Assembly (NCBI GenBank): GCA_945870185.1 | Contig: CAMBRK010000006.1 | Span: 41,583-105,582 of the forward strand | From: Aureispira sp. CCB-QB1 | Lineage (GTDB): Bacteria; Bacteroidota; Bacteroidia; Chitinophagales; Saprospiraceae | Direction: 5' to 3' | Length of the DNA: 64,000 nucleotides | Shown: one piece after another, positions 1-8,530 of the stretch | Position numbering within the stretch: the stretch's first letter is position 1 | Layout: every line of letters begins with the position of its first letter | Notes under the pieces: model-generated | Seen by the model: the letters and a program-made list of their open reading frames with translations, nothing else | Told to the model about the DNA's origin: nothing | The model's database searches: none | Position numbers and translations under genes: made by a program

Positions 1-526
1 TGATAGAGTCATACATCTGAAGAGCTCCTACATCTTGTGTGCCTTTAATTCCTGCTGCTTTTTCAAGCAAATCGGGTCTGCCTATATCGCCCACAAACAC
101 AAAATCTCCTGTAAATATCATAACCGGTTCTTTACTTGCAGGGGTGTCTGTCAACATAATACTAATACTCTCGGGTGTATGTCCAGGAGTGTGTATGATT
201 TCAAATACGAGATTTCCCATTTCGATTTTATCTCCATCTTTAAGTCCTTGGTGTGCAAACTGATATTGCCAGTCTGGACCACCTTCATCAGAAAGATACA
301 TTTCAGCACCTGTAAGTGCTGCCAGTTCGCGAGCACCCGAAAGAAAATCTGCGTGTATATGTGTCTCAAAGATGTGTGTGATTTTCATATTGTTTTGCTT
401 AGCAATATCAATATAAGTATCTACATCTCTTTTGGGGTCAATAACGGCTGCCACACCTACCTTCTGGCAACCTATTAGATAACTGGCTTGCGCCAAACTT
501 TTGTCATATATGTGTTGAAATAACAT
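1..526 (-). CDS. MBL-fold hydrolase, persulfide dioxygenase-like (3' part outside window)
   Basis: Read on the minus strand from the ATG at 524-526, this frame stays open to the left edge (about 175 residues), so only the N-terminal domain is present. It has the metallo-beta-lactamase metal motif THIHADFLSG near residue 58 and a second metal histidine in IHTPGHTPES. A later GDFVFVGDIGRPDL segment supplies the bridging aspartate. The HIHADFLSG form is typical of the ETHE1/persulfide dioxygenase branch, which oxidises glutathione persulfide. In Bacteroidota this domain is often followed by rhodanese domains, which would lie beyond the edge. A TACTTTTG promoter box sits about 22 bases upstream. 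The family is clear; the exact substrate is inferred. Confidence 0.85.
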   Translation of the reverse strand, partial: MLFQHIYDKSLAQASYLIGCQKVGVAAVIDPKRDVDTYIDIAKQNNMKITHIFETHIHADFLSGARELAALTGAEMYLSDEGGPDWQYQFAHQGLKDGDKIEMGNLVFEIIHTPGHTPESISIMLTDTPASKEPVMIFTGDFVFVGDIGRPDLLEKAAGIKGTQDVGALQMYDSI

Positions 527-547
527 GGTTTAAATATTTAGATAGTG

Positions 548-555
548 CAAAAGTA
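548..555 (-). promoter_or_regulatory. Bacteroidota -7 promoter box
   Basis: The minus strand reads TACTTTTG, matching TAnnTTTG. It lies 22 bases upstream of the start of the MBL-fold hydrolase. Confidence 0.55.
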
Positions 556-795
556 AGGACATCTAAATGAATGGGATGTAACCTATGTTACCAAAAGATG
601 ATTTAGATCATATTTGGGAGTTATTAATCTTCCTTTCCTGTATGAAAGTTCATTGTCGGCCAACAGAATTTGCTTGGCTCATTTGTTGGATTTGACTCTA
701 GCTCTGTCAAGATCAAGATGAACAAAACAGTATACAACTCGTTTATTTATTTTTAATAACTTAGTTATCCTCTTAATTCACTTAAAATACTTTAA

Positions 796-1128
796 TTGAA
801 AAACAACCTTCCAGTAAACAGAGATTTGATTTTAAGAGAAAAATTGGCCTTGCAACGTACTGTATTGGCCAATCAAAGTACATTTTTATCTTTTCTCAGA
901 ACATCTATGTACTTCTTAATGGCTGGTCTGACCTTACAAAACTTATTTCATGGAGATAAATATGCCTTTTTTGAAATATTACTTTTTATTATTTCTGCAG
1001 TAGTATTAGTCTTAGGGATATTCAATTATTTCAGACACAAAACATGGATCAAAGAAAGCGAAATCCACGTGGGCCATTATCAAGCCGCATATTTAAAGAC
1101 TGACGATGCATCTAACAATAATGGATGA
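796..1128 (+). CDS. DUF202 family membrane protein
   Basis: This 110-residue protein carries the DUF202 signature: a run of LxxxRT-like repeats (REKLALQRT, LANQSTFLSFLRT) leading into a hydrophobic segment at about residues 38-54. A second transmembrane helix follows at about 59-79. The family is a small inner-membrane protein related to YidH, with no established biochemical role. The start must be TTG: a stop codon immediately precedes it in frame, and the next methionine lies inside the first helix. The gene converges on the glycosyltransferase, with 23 bases between their stop codons. Confidence 0.75.
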   Translation: MKNNLPVNRDLILREKLALQRTVLANQSTFLSFLRTSMYFLMAGLTLQNLFHGDKYAFFEILLFIISAVVLVLGIFNYFRHKTWIKESEIHVGHYQAAYLKTDDASNNNG

Positions 1129-1151
1129 TTCATCTTCTATCAAGACTTTAC

Positions 1152-2834
1152 TTATTTTGAATGTACCCTGACCACAAAATGTTTTTGTAAAACGTCTGAC
1201 CTGGTAGATTTGGACAAAAACTTTAAGTTCAGACGTGTCACCTTATAATGGTCAAAACTTTGTACGATTACTGCATCAGGTAATATCTTACGTATCTCAG
1301 CCATACCCTTTTCATCTGTGAATACAAATGCTCCTGCTGGCAAAGATTGTATTTCATTTTTTTGGAGGTCTTTCATGATTCGCTGCCCATAATACTCCAT
1401 AGAATGCATATGGACACCATAATAATATGACATATCTACAGGAACATTTTGATTTCTGAAAAACTGTCCTACTTTTTTACCGCATTGATAGGTTAATAAA
1501 TTGGGGTAAAAGTAAGTACTAGTATGCATACCAAACATAATAAAGCTCACGATGGTGACCATGACTAACTTTCGTAAATGAGATTGTTTGGACATTAATA
1601 CCACATAAAGATATAATCCCAATGTGATTATAAAAAAACCAATAATCAGCCAATTCGCAGGTGGGAAAAACAAAAAGTAACTGATCAAAATAATCACAAA
1701 AAACAGGCTAGTAAGAAATACCTGAAATCTATATAATGACCTAAACCATTCCCAGTTTTCGGATGCTTCTACGAGGAAATGCGCTGTAATCACTGCTGCG
1801 AATGGAAGTAATGGAAAAATATAATGCGGCAACTTATATTGTGATAAAGAAAAAGCAAAAAATCCAAGCAAAAAACTAATAACACTGATCTTTTCAGGAG
1901 CTCTGAATGATGGTTTGAACAAAACATAAAATAATGCTATAAAAAAAATAATCGTCCACGGTTGGAAATCCCATAAAATGGATTGAATAAAAAATAAAGG
2001 GTTGGAGTCGTCTTTCCATGCACTATCACCCGTAATGCGTCCAAAACTTTGCGTCCAAAAATAGAACTTTAAGCCAGAAGGACTTTGGATACCATAGGCG
2101 GATTTTTGGGGGTGTAGATCGAACTGATGGTATAAACCTATACACATGGGTAAAATGATCAAACCTACTACCAAAACCAACAGCAGCCACTGCGGACGAA
2201 AAATCGCTTTCCAGTTTTTTGCTAAGAACATGGCGGGACCTATGCCTAAAAAAGGAAGCACAAACCCTATGGGACCTTTAGCCAACATAGCACCACCGAT
2301 ACCCAAAGATGCTAAAAATAAGTTGACGTACGATTTTCCATGGATATATTCGCTAAGTTGCCAAACCGCAAAAATTACCAATCCGACCAATGAACAGTCG
2401 GTCCTTACATCGTTAGATATCAACAATAGGGCTTGAGATGATGCAAATATTAACGCTGCAAGTTTTGCTTTGCGCATATCATAGTGCAACATCGTAAATC
2501 TATAAGTGGAATATATCCCCAAAACCAATACCAATATTGAAGGTAGTTTGTATGCAAAATTGGAAACACCCAAAATAGAAAAGGAAAGCGAACTCAGCCA
2601 AAAAAGTAGTGGTGGCTTATCCAAATAGTCTTTATTTTGGTGATACACCTCCAAAAAACTCTTTTTTTGTAGCATTTCCCAAGATATAGAAGCGTACTGT
2701 GCAGCATCTACATCCATGATGTCTATAAAAAGATTAAAAAAGTAAATCAGCCCAATCAAAGCAAAAGCAACAGGGTAAAAATAATCTTGGCCTACCCGCT
2801 CCCACTTTAAAATTCTATGCGAAAAATGTTGCAA
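1152..2834 (-). CDS. ArnT/PMT-like membrane glycosyltransferase (GT39/GT83-type)
   Basis: This 560-residue protein has around a dozen hydrophobic helices. Its first periplasmic loop has the PMT/ArnT hallmarks: an acidic DVDAAQYA motif near residue 40, and KDYLDKPPLLFW near residue 70. Enzymes of this type move a sugar from an undecaprenyl- or dolichyl-phosphate carrier onto lipid A, protein or another envelope acceptor. The acceptor here cannot be read from sequence. The soluble C-terminal portion (from about residue 445) resembles the periplasmic domain of ArnT-like proteins. The start is TTG, since an in-frame stop lies two codons upstream and the next ATG would remove the first helix. A TACCTTTG promoter box lies about 28 bases upstream. 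Confidence 0.85.
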   Translation of the reverse strand: MQHFSHRILKWERVGQDYFYPVAFALIGLIYFFNLFIDIMDVDAAQYASISWEMLQKKSFLEVYHQNKDYLDKPPLLFWLSSLSFSILGVSNFAYKLPSILVLVLGIYSTYRFTMLHYDMRKAKLAALIFASSQALLLISNDVRTDCSLVGLVIFAVWQLSEYIHGKSYVNLFLASLGIGGAMLAKGPIGFVLPFLGIGPAMFLAKNWKAIFRPQWLLLVLVVGLIILPMCIGLYHQFDLHPQKSAYGIQSPSGLKFYFWTQSFGRITGDSAWKDDSNPLFFIQSILWDFQPWTIIFFIALFYVLFKPSFRAPEKISVISFLLGFFAFSLSQYKLPHYIFPLLPFAAVITAHFLVEASENWEWFRSLYRFQVFLTSLFFVIILISYFLFFPPANWLIIGFFIITLGLYLYVVLMSKQSHLRKLVMVTIVSFIMFGMHTSTYFYPNLLTYQCGKKVGQFFRNQNVPVDMSYYYGVHMHSMEYYGQRIMKDLQKNEIQSLPAGAFVFTDEKGMAEIRKILPDAVIVQSFDHYKVTRLNLKFLSKSTRSDVLQKHFVVRVHSK

Positions 2835-2861
2835 ATTTCAGTGTTATTGAGATTCAAACAA

Positions 2862-2869
2862 CAAAGGTA
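2862..2869 (-). promoter_or_regulatory. Bacteroidota -7 promoter box
   Basis: TACCTTTG on the minus strand, about 28 bases upstream of the ArnT-like gene's TTG start. This supports that start. Confidence 0.55.
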
Positions 2870-2933
2870 TTAATATTTCAGAATTTGATTGTTTTTATAC
2901 TTATATTCCACATTGTAAGCCAAACATTCAAAC

Positions 2934-2976
2934 ACAAAAAAAGCGAAGCACTTCAGTTAAGTACCCCGCTTTTTAG
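2934..2976 (-). terminator. Rho-independent terminator after the T9SS cargo gene
   Basis: AAAAAGCG and CGCTTTTT pair, with an inner ACTT/AAGT stem. On the minus strand this leaves a U-rich tail, 46 bases beyond the stop codon of the upstream 736-residue gene. Confidence 0.7.
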
Positions 2977-3021
2977 CCTTTACTCAAAAAATCAATGATT
3001 GAGTATTTCTGAATTTTGGTA

Positions 3022-5232
3022 TTACTTTATTTTATTGATTTTACCAGAAACGATTTGGTCACCCAAGTTCCATTTGTAAAAATATAGTCCATCTTGCAAT
3101 TGATTCAACAAAACATTGATTTCATAGACTCCTTTGGAAAGTTGATACGAGTGAGAAGATACCATTTGACCATTTAAAGCATAGATACTCAATGATGCTT
3201 GCACGTCTTTAGAATGCTCTACCTTAAAGGTGACATCATTTGTAAAAGGATTGGGAAACACTGAGATGATACCATCATCAAAGCTTGATCTACTCTCCAA
3301 TACTGATTGCTGCAAAGAACCTGGATCAACCGAAATATTTCCTTTTTTGATTGCAATAAAATCGATAGGTGCTTGAGTAGCCGCTATGGAGTCCAAATTT
3401 ACCACGGTTGGGATAGGTCCCTTCAATACATCTTCTGGTTTAGCAAATGTGGCTTTTTTATCCAATAAATACCATTGATTGATACCAGGCAAGGTTGTGA
3501 TCTTATCTGTCACCAATTCCATCAACAAATTTTGGTCTGTAATATCAATTTTGCCGTCTTCATTGATGTCAGCAGCCAGGTATTGGAAATAATTAGAAAA
3601 GGTAATTTCACCCAATAAAAACTTAGTCAGCAGCTCTACGTCCTTATGATCTAAATTATTTTTTGGTGCATCAGAGTAAGATCCGGTAATTTCCAATTTT
3701 TTATTTCTCAAGGGAAGGCTATCAATCAAATAAAATCCAACCGCATTGGTCTTAGTTGACTTACTCACAAACTGTATCGTCGAATCCTTCTTTTCAGTTA
3801 TCTTCCTCACTGTAATATACCTGTAAAGCTTATACCCCGAAAAATTATAAAATGAATCCAACTCTAAGGTTTCGGTCGTGTCATAGGTAAAAGTATACTT
3901 GACAATTGGGTCTGTATATCTAAAAGTCATGGTTGCATTTTTGACCGGCGTATCTGTTAGGGTCAATACATTTCCTTTAACTCTATACAATGGATCTACA
4001 GGCGTGACCACTTTGCGTTTACAATTAGGAATGTTAGCGCCATTATTCTGAATGATTACTTCAACTTCACAAAATTCCTGACCACCACGACTGTCAGTAA
4101 CCCACATCTGAACCTTATTGCTGCCCAAATCATCACAGGTAAATGTTTTGGATGTCTCTTTCACATCTTTTGAAAACGAAAATTTCAGTGGATGATAACC
4201 ACATTTGGAAAAACTTCCTTTGTTGAGATCTTTGGCCCAAATTTCGACCATACCATTATCCACTTTGCCATCTTTGTCCGTATCTATCGGCATTAGGGTA
4301 GTCACGATCTGACCAATACAATAAGGTGTAGGTCTGCTTGCATTTTTTACCACCACATTGGTGATGCAGGTTTTAGTTTTACCACAACCATATTTGACTG
4401 TGTACGTAACCTTTGTAGTACCTACGGGATAAACACCTGAAATATTGCTTCCTTTTGATTTTGCATGTGGACTATTGTTTGTAATCTCAAAACTACCTCC
4501 ACAAACACTTGGATTCACCGTTAATGGATTTACAGTGACCTCTGCATCTTTACAATTGAATGTATTCACCGTTATTTCTGCCGGACAATTGACTACAGGC
4601 GCCGTATTATTGATAATATAAATGATCTGCACTTTGGTATATATACCATATCCCTGACTAGGTGTATAGTTGCACCAATCCAAAACCTTCCAAGTACGCA
4701 TGATCTTTTTACATTGACTATTGACTGTAAAAAGCATATCACTGTAAGACCTGCCCAACATAGAGCAAGTACCCGATTCCCATGTAGGATAATTGGCGTC
4801 TCCACCTGGCATCTGATATGGGTTGGTATTGGGGTTGCATCCTGTGAGTTCGACATCTTCTGGCCAGTCAATCACGGGCCCACCTGATCCTCCGGTAGAC
4901 ACAAAGATCGTCTGTGTACAACTATGCCATACCCAGTTATGATCCTCCACCATCCAAGTTCGAGTGATAGTACCCGCATTGCAACTATTCAGATTATATT
5001 GAACAGTAGGTGTGCCCGCGCTGTAAGTGTGTGGACCATACATATAGGTAGCATTCCCATAAATAGACAGATTGGTAATATTGTCCGTGCAGCTAATGTA
5101 TACATTGGGCGGACAATTGAGTGTAAATGGCCAAGCGTTTGGTTTTTCTTTGGCATCTGCATTTAATGAAGTGATTGCCAATAAACAAAGACCTAAAACG
5201 ATACTTTTAAAATGGTAAATGTGTGTTTTCAT
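3022..5232 (-). CDS. Secreted T9SS type A protein with HYR-like and dockerin-like regions
   Basis: This 736-residue protein begins with a signal peptide (about residues 1-27, ending LNADA). Residues 40-400 are cysteine-rich Ig-like modules, including an HYR-type stretch (VNCPAEITVN ... YPVGTTKVTYTV). A carboxypeptidase-regulatory-like segment follows at about 415-530. Around residues 545-590 is a calcium-binding, dockerin-type repeat (DINEDGKIDITDQ). A second Asp-rich loop, DTDKDGKVDNG, occurs near residue 315. The C-terminal ~75 residues (FPNPF..., ...GLYFYKW..., ending SGKINKIK) form a T9SS type A sorting domain. The protein is therefore exported and probably anchored at the cell surface. 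Binding partners are unknown. It has its own promoter and terminator, so it is likely monocistronic. Confidence 0.85.
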   Translation of the reverse strand: MKTHIYHFKSIVLGLCLLAITSLNADAKEKPNAWPFTLNCPPNVYISCTDNITNLSIYGNATYMYGPHTYSAGTPTVQYNLNSCNAGTITRTWMVEDHNWVWHSCTQTIFVSTGGSGGPVIDWPEDVELTGCNPNTNPYQMPGGDANYPTWESGTCSMLGRSYSDMLFTVNSQCKKIMRTWKVLDWCNYTPSQGYGIYTKVQIIYIINNTAPVVNCPAEITVNTFNCKDAEVTVNPLTVNPSVCGGSFEITNNSPHAKSKGSNISGVYPVGTTKVTYTVKYGCGKTKTCITNVVVKNASRPTPYCIGQIVTTLMPIDTDKDGKVDNGMVEIWAKDLNKGSFSKCGYHPLKFSFSKDVKETSKTFTCDDLGSNKVQMWVTDSRGGQEFCEVEVIIQNNGANIPNCKRKVVTPVDPLYRVKGNVLTLTDTPVKNATMTFRYTDPIVKYTFTYDTTETLELDSFYNFSGYKLYRYITVRKITEKKDSTIQFVSKSTKTNAVGFYLIDSLPLRNKKLEITGSYSDAPKNNLDHKDVELLTKFLLGEITFSNYFQYLAADINEDGKIDITDQNLLMELVTDKITTLPGINQWYLLDKKATFAKPEDVLKGPIPTVVNLDSIAATQAPIDFIAIKKGNISVDPGSLQQSVLESRSSFDDGIISVFPNPFTNDVTFKVEHSKDVQASLSIYALNGQMVSSHSYQLSKGVYEINVLLNQLQDGLYFYKWNLGDQIVSGKINKIK

Positions 5233-5279
5233 TCTTTCGAGACTTTTGTGAGTAATAAGATAAAATTTACATATTACGA

Positions 5280-5287
5280 CAAAAGTA
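5280..5287 (-). promoter_or_regulatory. Bacteroidota -7 promoter box
   Basis: TACTTTTG on the minus strand, 48 bases upstream of the T9SS cargo gene. The rest of the 5233-5494 gap is very AT-rich and shows nothing else recognisable. Confidence 0.55.
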
Positions 5288-5494
5288 TATATATTATCAA
5301 TTGATAGTATATGAAATAAGAAATATTTTTGAAATATGGGTGTTATCCCTTAGATTTTAATACTTATAATTCAAGATATTATAAATTACATATAATTTTA
5401 ATGTATTAAATCTATATCCTAAATATATTATTCATTATCACCAAACTGAACCACAATTACTTAAATCGGTAGTGTACTATGGTACCATATATCA

Positions 5495-7279
5495 CTATAG
5501 CTGATTAAACCACTTTTTGACCATATCCAAAAACAATAAAGGTTCATTTTCAGAGGCAGCGTTGGGCGACTTTTCATGGGTTATTTCTTGATTTTTTAAA
5601 CCATATTTGCCGAATGCCACATCTACATTCCAAAAAGCATATTGATTCACATCATTACAAAAAATATTTCTGCTAAAGACAAAAGAAGTGTCTGCCACTC
5701 CTGTCATTTGACAAATCGTCAATGGCAAATCAAAATGATTACATGGCGTCTGATGGATACTGTCTTTTTGAGGCTGTGACGGGTCAAAAACAATAAGTGG
5801 TATTCTAAATCTTTGGTGATCTTCTACTTTGGCCCATCCGGAGTGGGTACTACCGTGATCAGCAGTAATGATAAACACTGTATTTTCAAACCAAGGTTTG
5901 GTTTGGGCTTGATCAAAAAATACTTTCAAAGCATAATCACTGTACATCACAGAGCTTTTGTATTTATCTACTATGGTTGGACCCTTAAAAATATTGGGAA
6001 TCGGTACTTCAAAAGGCGAATGAGAACTCAACAACAAAACCGTGGAAAAAAACTTGTCTTTTTCAGCAGAGACTACTTCCATAGCTTTTGCTACCGTAAT
6101 ATGATCCGGCACGCCCCAATCTGTGGATAATTCATTACCATCAAAATCTTTGTCACGGATGATCTTTTCAAAGCCCAATACGGTCAAATAATTGAATAAA
6201 TTTGAAAAATTCAGGTCACCACCATAAATAAAAGAAGTATGCCTACCTGAGTTTTTCATGGCTAAAGGTAAGGAAGGTAAACTTTGGACTTTATCCAAAA
6301 CATTGGGCACATTGATACTTTGCATAGATGGTATTCCACTCAACATACTCGCTAGCCCTTGATCAGTTCTGAATCCGGTGCTAAATGCATTGGTAAATCG
6401 GATACTATGTTGACTTAATGAATCGAAAAATGGAGTCACCGTTTCTTTGCCATATAAATAAGCCACCATATCTGCTGACCAACCTTCTGTGATGATCAAT
6501 ACTATATTTTTGTCTACCCAAGCGCTATCTGTTGGAGATTGGATACATTGGAGATCATGATACTGGCGTGCATATTTTTCTATTTCCTGATCCGTATGAA
6601 TGGTATTGATTTTTCCAGATTTTTTCATGGAATATAAAAAATACCATACTTTATTGGTAGCCGCAAAATTTTGTTTCATATCCTGTGAGTAAAACGCATC
6701 AGAAGGTTTTATGGGAATCTTTTGCCAGCCACCTCGCAAAATCAAAAATGCTAAGGGTCCGCTGAGTACTAAAAAGAATATGGATTGGAGATAATGACTT
6801 TTTACAGGTTGCCAATGCTCAAAGAGATAAGATAATCTTTTGAAACCAGAAACGAATATGAGTAAACCAAAAAAGATTACTGAAAAAGGTACAAAATCCT
6901 TTACTGACGCCCAAGCTTCTTGTGGATGCAGCAGATAATTGATGGCCCGATTATCCAAGGTAGTTCCCCACTCTTTGTATAGCAAGATAGATGAAAACTC
7001 TACAATAGACACGAATATCCACAAAATGATGTGAATGATTTTAGTAACTTGGAGAAAGATGGGTTTTCCAAAGGCCATAAATAACCAATATGGTATGGCA
7101 CTGATCAAAAAAACACCGCCTACCATAGACATATCCAACTTAAAAGCAGATTTAATGACTTGAAGATAATCACTTCCTTCATTAAAATAAAGGAAAAGTA
7201 TTCTCCAAAGGAGCAAGCTTATCCAATAAAATCCAAAAATCCTGAGTGGAAAATAAATGCTGTTATATTTGTTGTTCAT
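5495..7279 (-). CDS. LTA synthase-like sulfatase-fold membrane protein
   Basis: This 594-residue protein has about five N-terminal transmembrane helices (residues 1-195) and an extracytoplasmic alkaline-phosphatase/sulfatase-fold domain (about 255-530). The metal-site glutamate lies in LIITEGWSAD. The likely catalytic threonine is in GFRTDQG, at the position of the LtaS nucleophile. A late metal pair is in TADHGSTHSGW. Related enzymes transfer phosphoglycerol or phosphoethanolamine groups to envelope polymers or lipids. In a Gram-negative bacterium without lipoteichoic acid the acceptor is unknown. The ATG at 7277-7279 is preferred to a TTG one codon upstream. A TACTTTTG box lies about 95 bases upstream. 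Confidence 0.85.
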   Translation of the reverse strand: MNNKYNSIYFPLRIFGFYWISLLLWRILFLYFNEGSDYLQVIKSAFKLDMSMVGGVFLISAIPYWLFMAFGKPIFLQVTKIIHIILWIFVSIVEFSSILLYKEWGTTLDNRAINYLLHPQEAWASVKDFVPFSVIFFGLLIFVSGFKRLSYLFEHWQPVKSHYLQSIFFLVLSGPLAFLILRGGWQKIPIKPSDAFYSQDMKQNFAATNKVWYFLYSMKKSGKINTIHTDQEIEKYARQYHDLQCIQSPTDSAWVDKNIVLIITEGWSADMVAYLYGKETVTPFFDSLSQHSIRFTNAFSTGFRTDQGLASMLSGIPSMQSINVPNVLDKVQSLPSLPLAMKNSGRHTSFIYGGDLNFSNLFNYLTVLGFEKIIRDKDFDGNELSTDWGVPDHITVAKAMEVVSAEKDKFFSTVLLLSSHSPFEVPIPNIFKGPTIVDKYKSSVMYSDYALKVFFDQAQTKPWFENTVFIITADHGSTHSGWAKVEDHQRFRIPLIVFDPSQPQKDSIHQTPCNHFDLPLTICQMTGVADTSFVFSRNIFCNDVNQYAFWNVDVAFGKYGLKNQEITHEKSPNAASENEPLLFLDMVKKWFNQL

Positions 7280-7372
7280 CAATGCATTGCGTGGGTGATG
7301 CTTTCATCGTGTATATTACATATCCAAAGGTGAAACCATAATATATTGAAATAACCTGAAAGCTAAAAGGCA

Positions 7373-7380
7373 CAAAAGTA
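7373..7380 (-). promoter_or_regulatory. Bacteroidota -7 promoter box
   Basis: TACTTTTG on the minus strand upstream of the LTA synthase-like gene, implying a leader of about 90 bases. Confidence 0.5.
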
Positions 7381-7408
7381 AGAAAAATATAGATGTATCA
7401 CCATTATT

Positions 7409-8305
7409 GTGAGGAATGATGGGCATCTCATTAATGATTTCCTCATGTTGATATTTATTATCCAAGCTCAAACAACATATGTCCCACTAATTCTTACCTA
7501 TGCCATTAAAAAAGATAGTATTGCAATATTAGCATGTGTGCGGTTTGTGATTTATATCGATAATCGAAATGACTGCTCTTCCACCTTTGAGCTTTCGGGC
7601 AGTAAGTTTATGGCTATGAATGGTGGACCTACCTACAGCGTAAATCCTGCTGTATCCTATTATGTCTATTGTGGACATGTTGCTGAAATCGAAAGAATGT
7701 ATAACCTTTTATCAGAGGGTGGACATCAAATCATGCCTTTGGGTAAGTATGCATGGTCAGAAAAATATGCATGGGTCATGGATAAATATGGAGTAAACTG
7801 GCAATTGGACATAGATTATATAAACCATAGTCAAAAGATCGTCCCTACCCTACTATTTGTCAATAATAAAAAGAATGAGGTCAAGTCCGCTATTCAGTAC
7901 TATACCTCCATATTTGCCCCATCTACTATATTGGTAGAAGCACCTTTTGCACCCGAAGCTCACATGCCCACTGAAAGCCTTCTTTTTGCCCAGTTTAAAA
8001 TTAATGGTGTCGTATTTAATGCCATGAGCAACATTATGCCAAGCGAAGATGACTTTACTCCTGGAAATTCTTTCGTAGTCGAGTGTAAAGATCAAGCCGA
8101 AATCGATCACTTTTGGGAGCAATTAGGCCATGAAGGCCGATATGATCGTTGTGGCTGGCTTGCCGACAAATTTGGAGTTTCATGGCAAATCATTCCTGAT
8201 TATCTCTCGAAATTAGTAGCAGACCCTGAAAAAGGACCTATCGCTATCCAAGCTTTTATGAAAATGCAGAAGTTTGAATTGGATAAATTGCCTACATTGG
8301 ATTAG
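7409..8305 (+). CDS. VOC family (PhnB-like) protein with a degraded first module
   Basis: The open frame encodes two PhnB/glyoxalase-like (VOC) modules. The second, from about residue 145 (IVPTLLFVNN...) to 285, looks complete, including FVVECKDQAEIDHFWEQL and FGVSWQIIPDYL. The first is recognisable only from about residue 57 (TFELSGSKFMAMNGGP, later YGVNWQLDID). The preceding ~56 residues are AT-rich, hydrophobic and unlike a VOC N-terminus, which normally reads I-P-C-L-W-F followed by an FY helix. The start is therefore uncertain (GTG at 7409, or an internal ATG), and the gene may be a 5'-damaged pseudogene. Intact relatives are small cytoplasmic proteins of mostly unknown substrate. Confidence 0.6.
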   Translation: MRNDGHLINDFLMLIFIIQAQTTYVPLILTYAIKKDSIAILACVRFVIYIDNRNDCSSTFELSGSKFMAMNGGPTYSVNPAVSYYVYCGHVAEIERMYNLLSEGGHQIMPLGKYAWSEKYAWVMDKYGVNWQLDIDYINHSQKIVPTLLFVNNKKNEVKSAIQYYTSIFAPSTILVEAPFAPEAHMPTESLLFAQFKINGVVFNAMSNIMPSEDDFTPGNSFVVECKDQAEIDHFWEQLGHEGRYDRCGWLADKFGVSWQIIPDYLSKLVADPEKGPIAIQAFMKMQKFELDKLPTLD

Positions 8306-8518
8306 TGGTCTTAACATTTTGATTTCAGTTACATCATATTGTGCTCAATACAGATGCTATTGGGGACCAGACTGAAAGTATGATAAAAAGTGATCTTTAA
8401 AATTATTGTTATTATCGTTTGAGCTTGACTCAAGTCCGAATTTTCATCTCAATACGAAGAATTATATCATAAGAAATATTATTCTATTGTTAGTTTTCTT
8501 TTAGTCTACAGAACATTA

Positions 8519-8526
8519 TATCTTTG
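8519..8526 (+). promoter_or_regulatory. Bacteroidota -7 box abutting guaA
   Basis: TATCTTTG ends only four bases before the guaA ATG. Transcription would then start at or next to the start codon. The rest of the gap 8306-8518 shows no other clear feature. Confidence 0.5.
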
Positions 8527-8530
8527 TGCG

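Noticed and set aside
35..478. Plus-strand Cys-rich 147-residue ORF
   Set aside because: It lies entirely antisense to the well-supported MBL-fold hydrolase.
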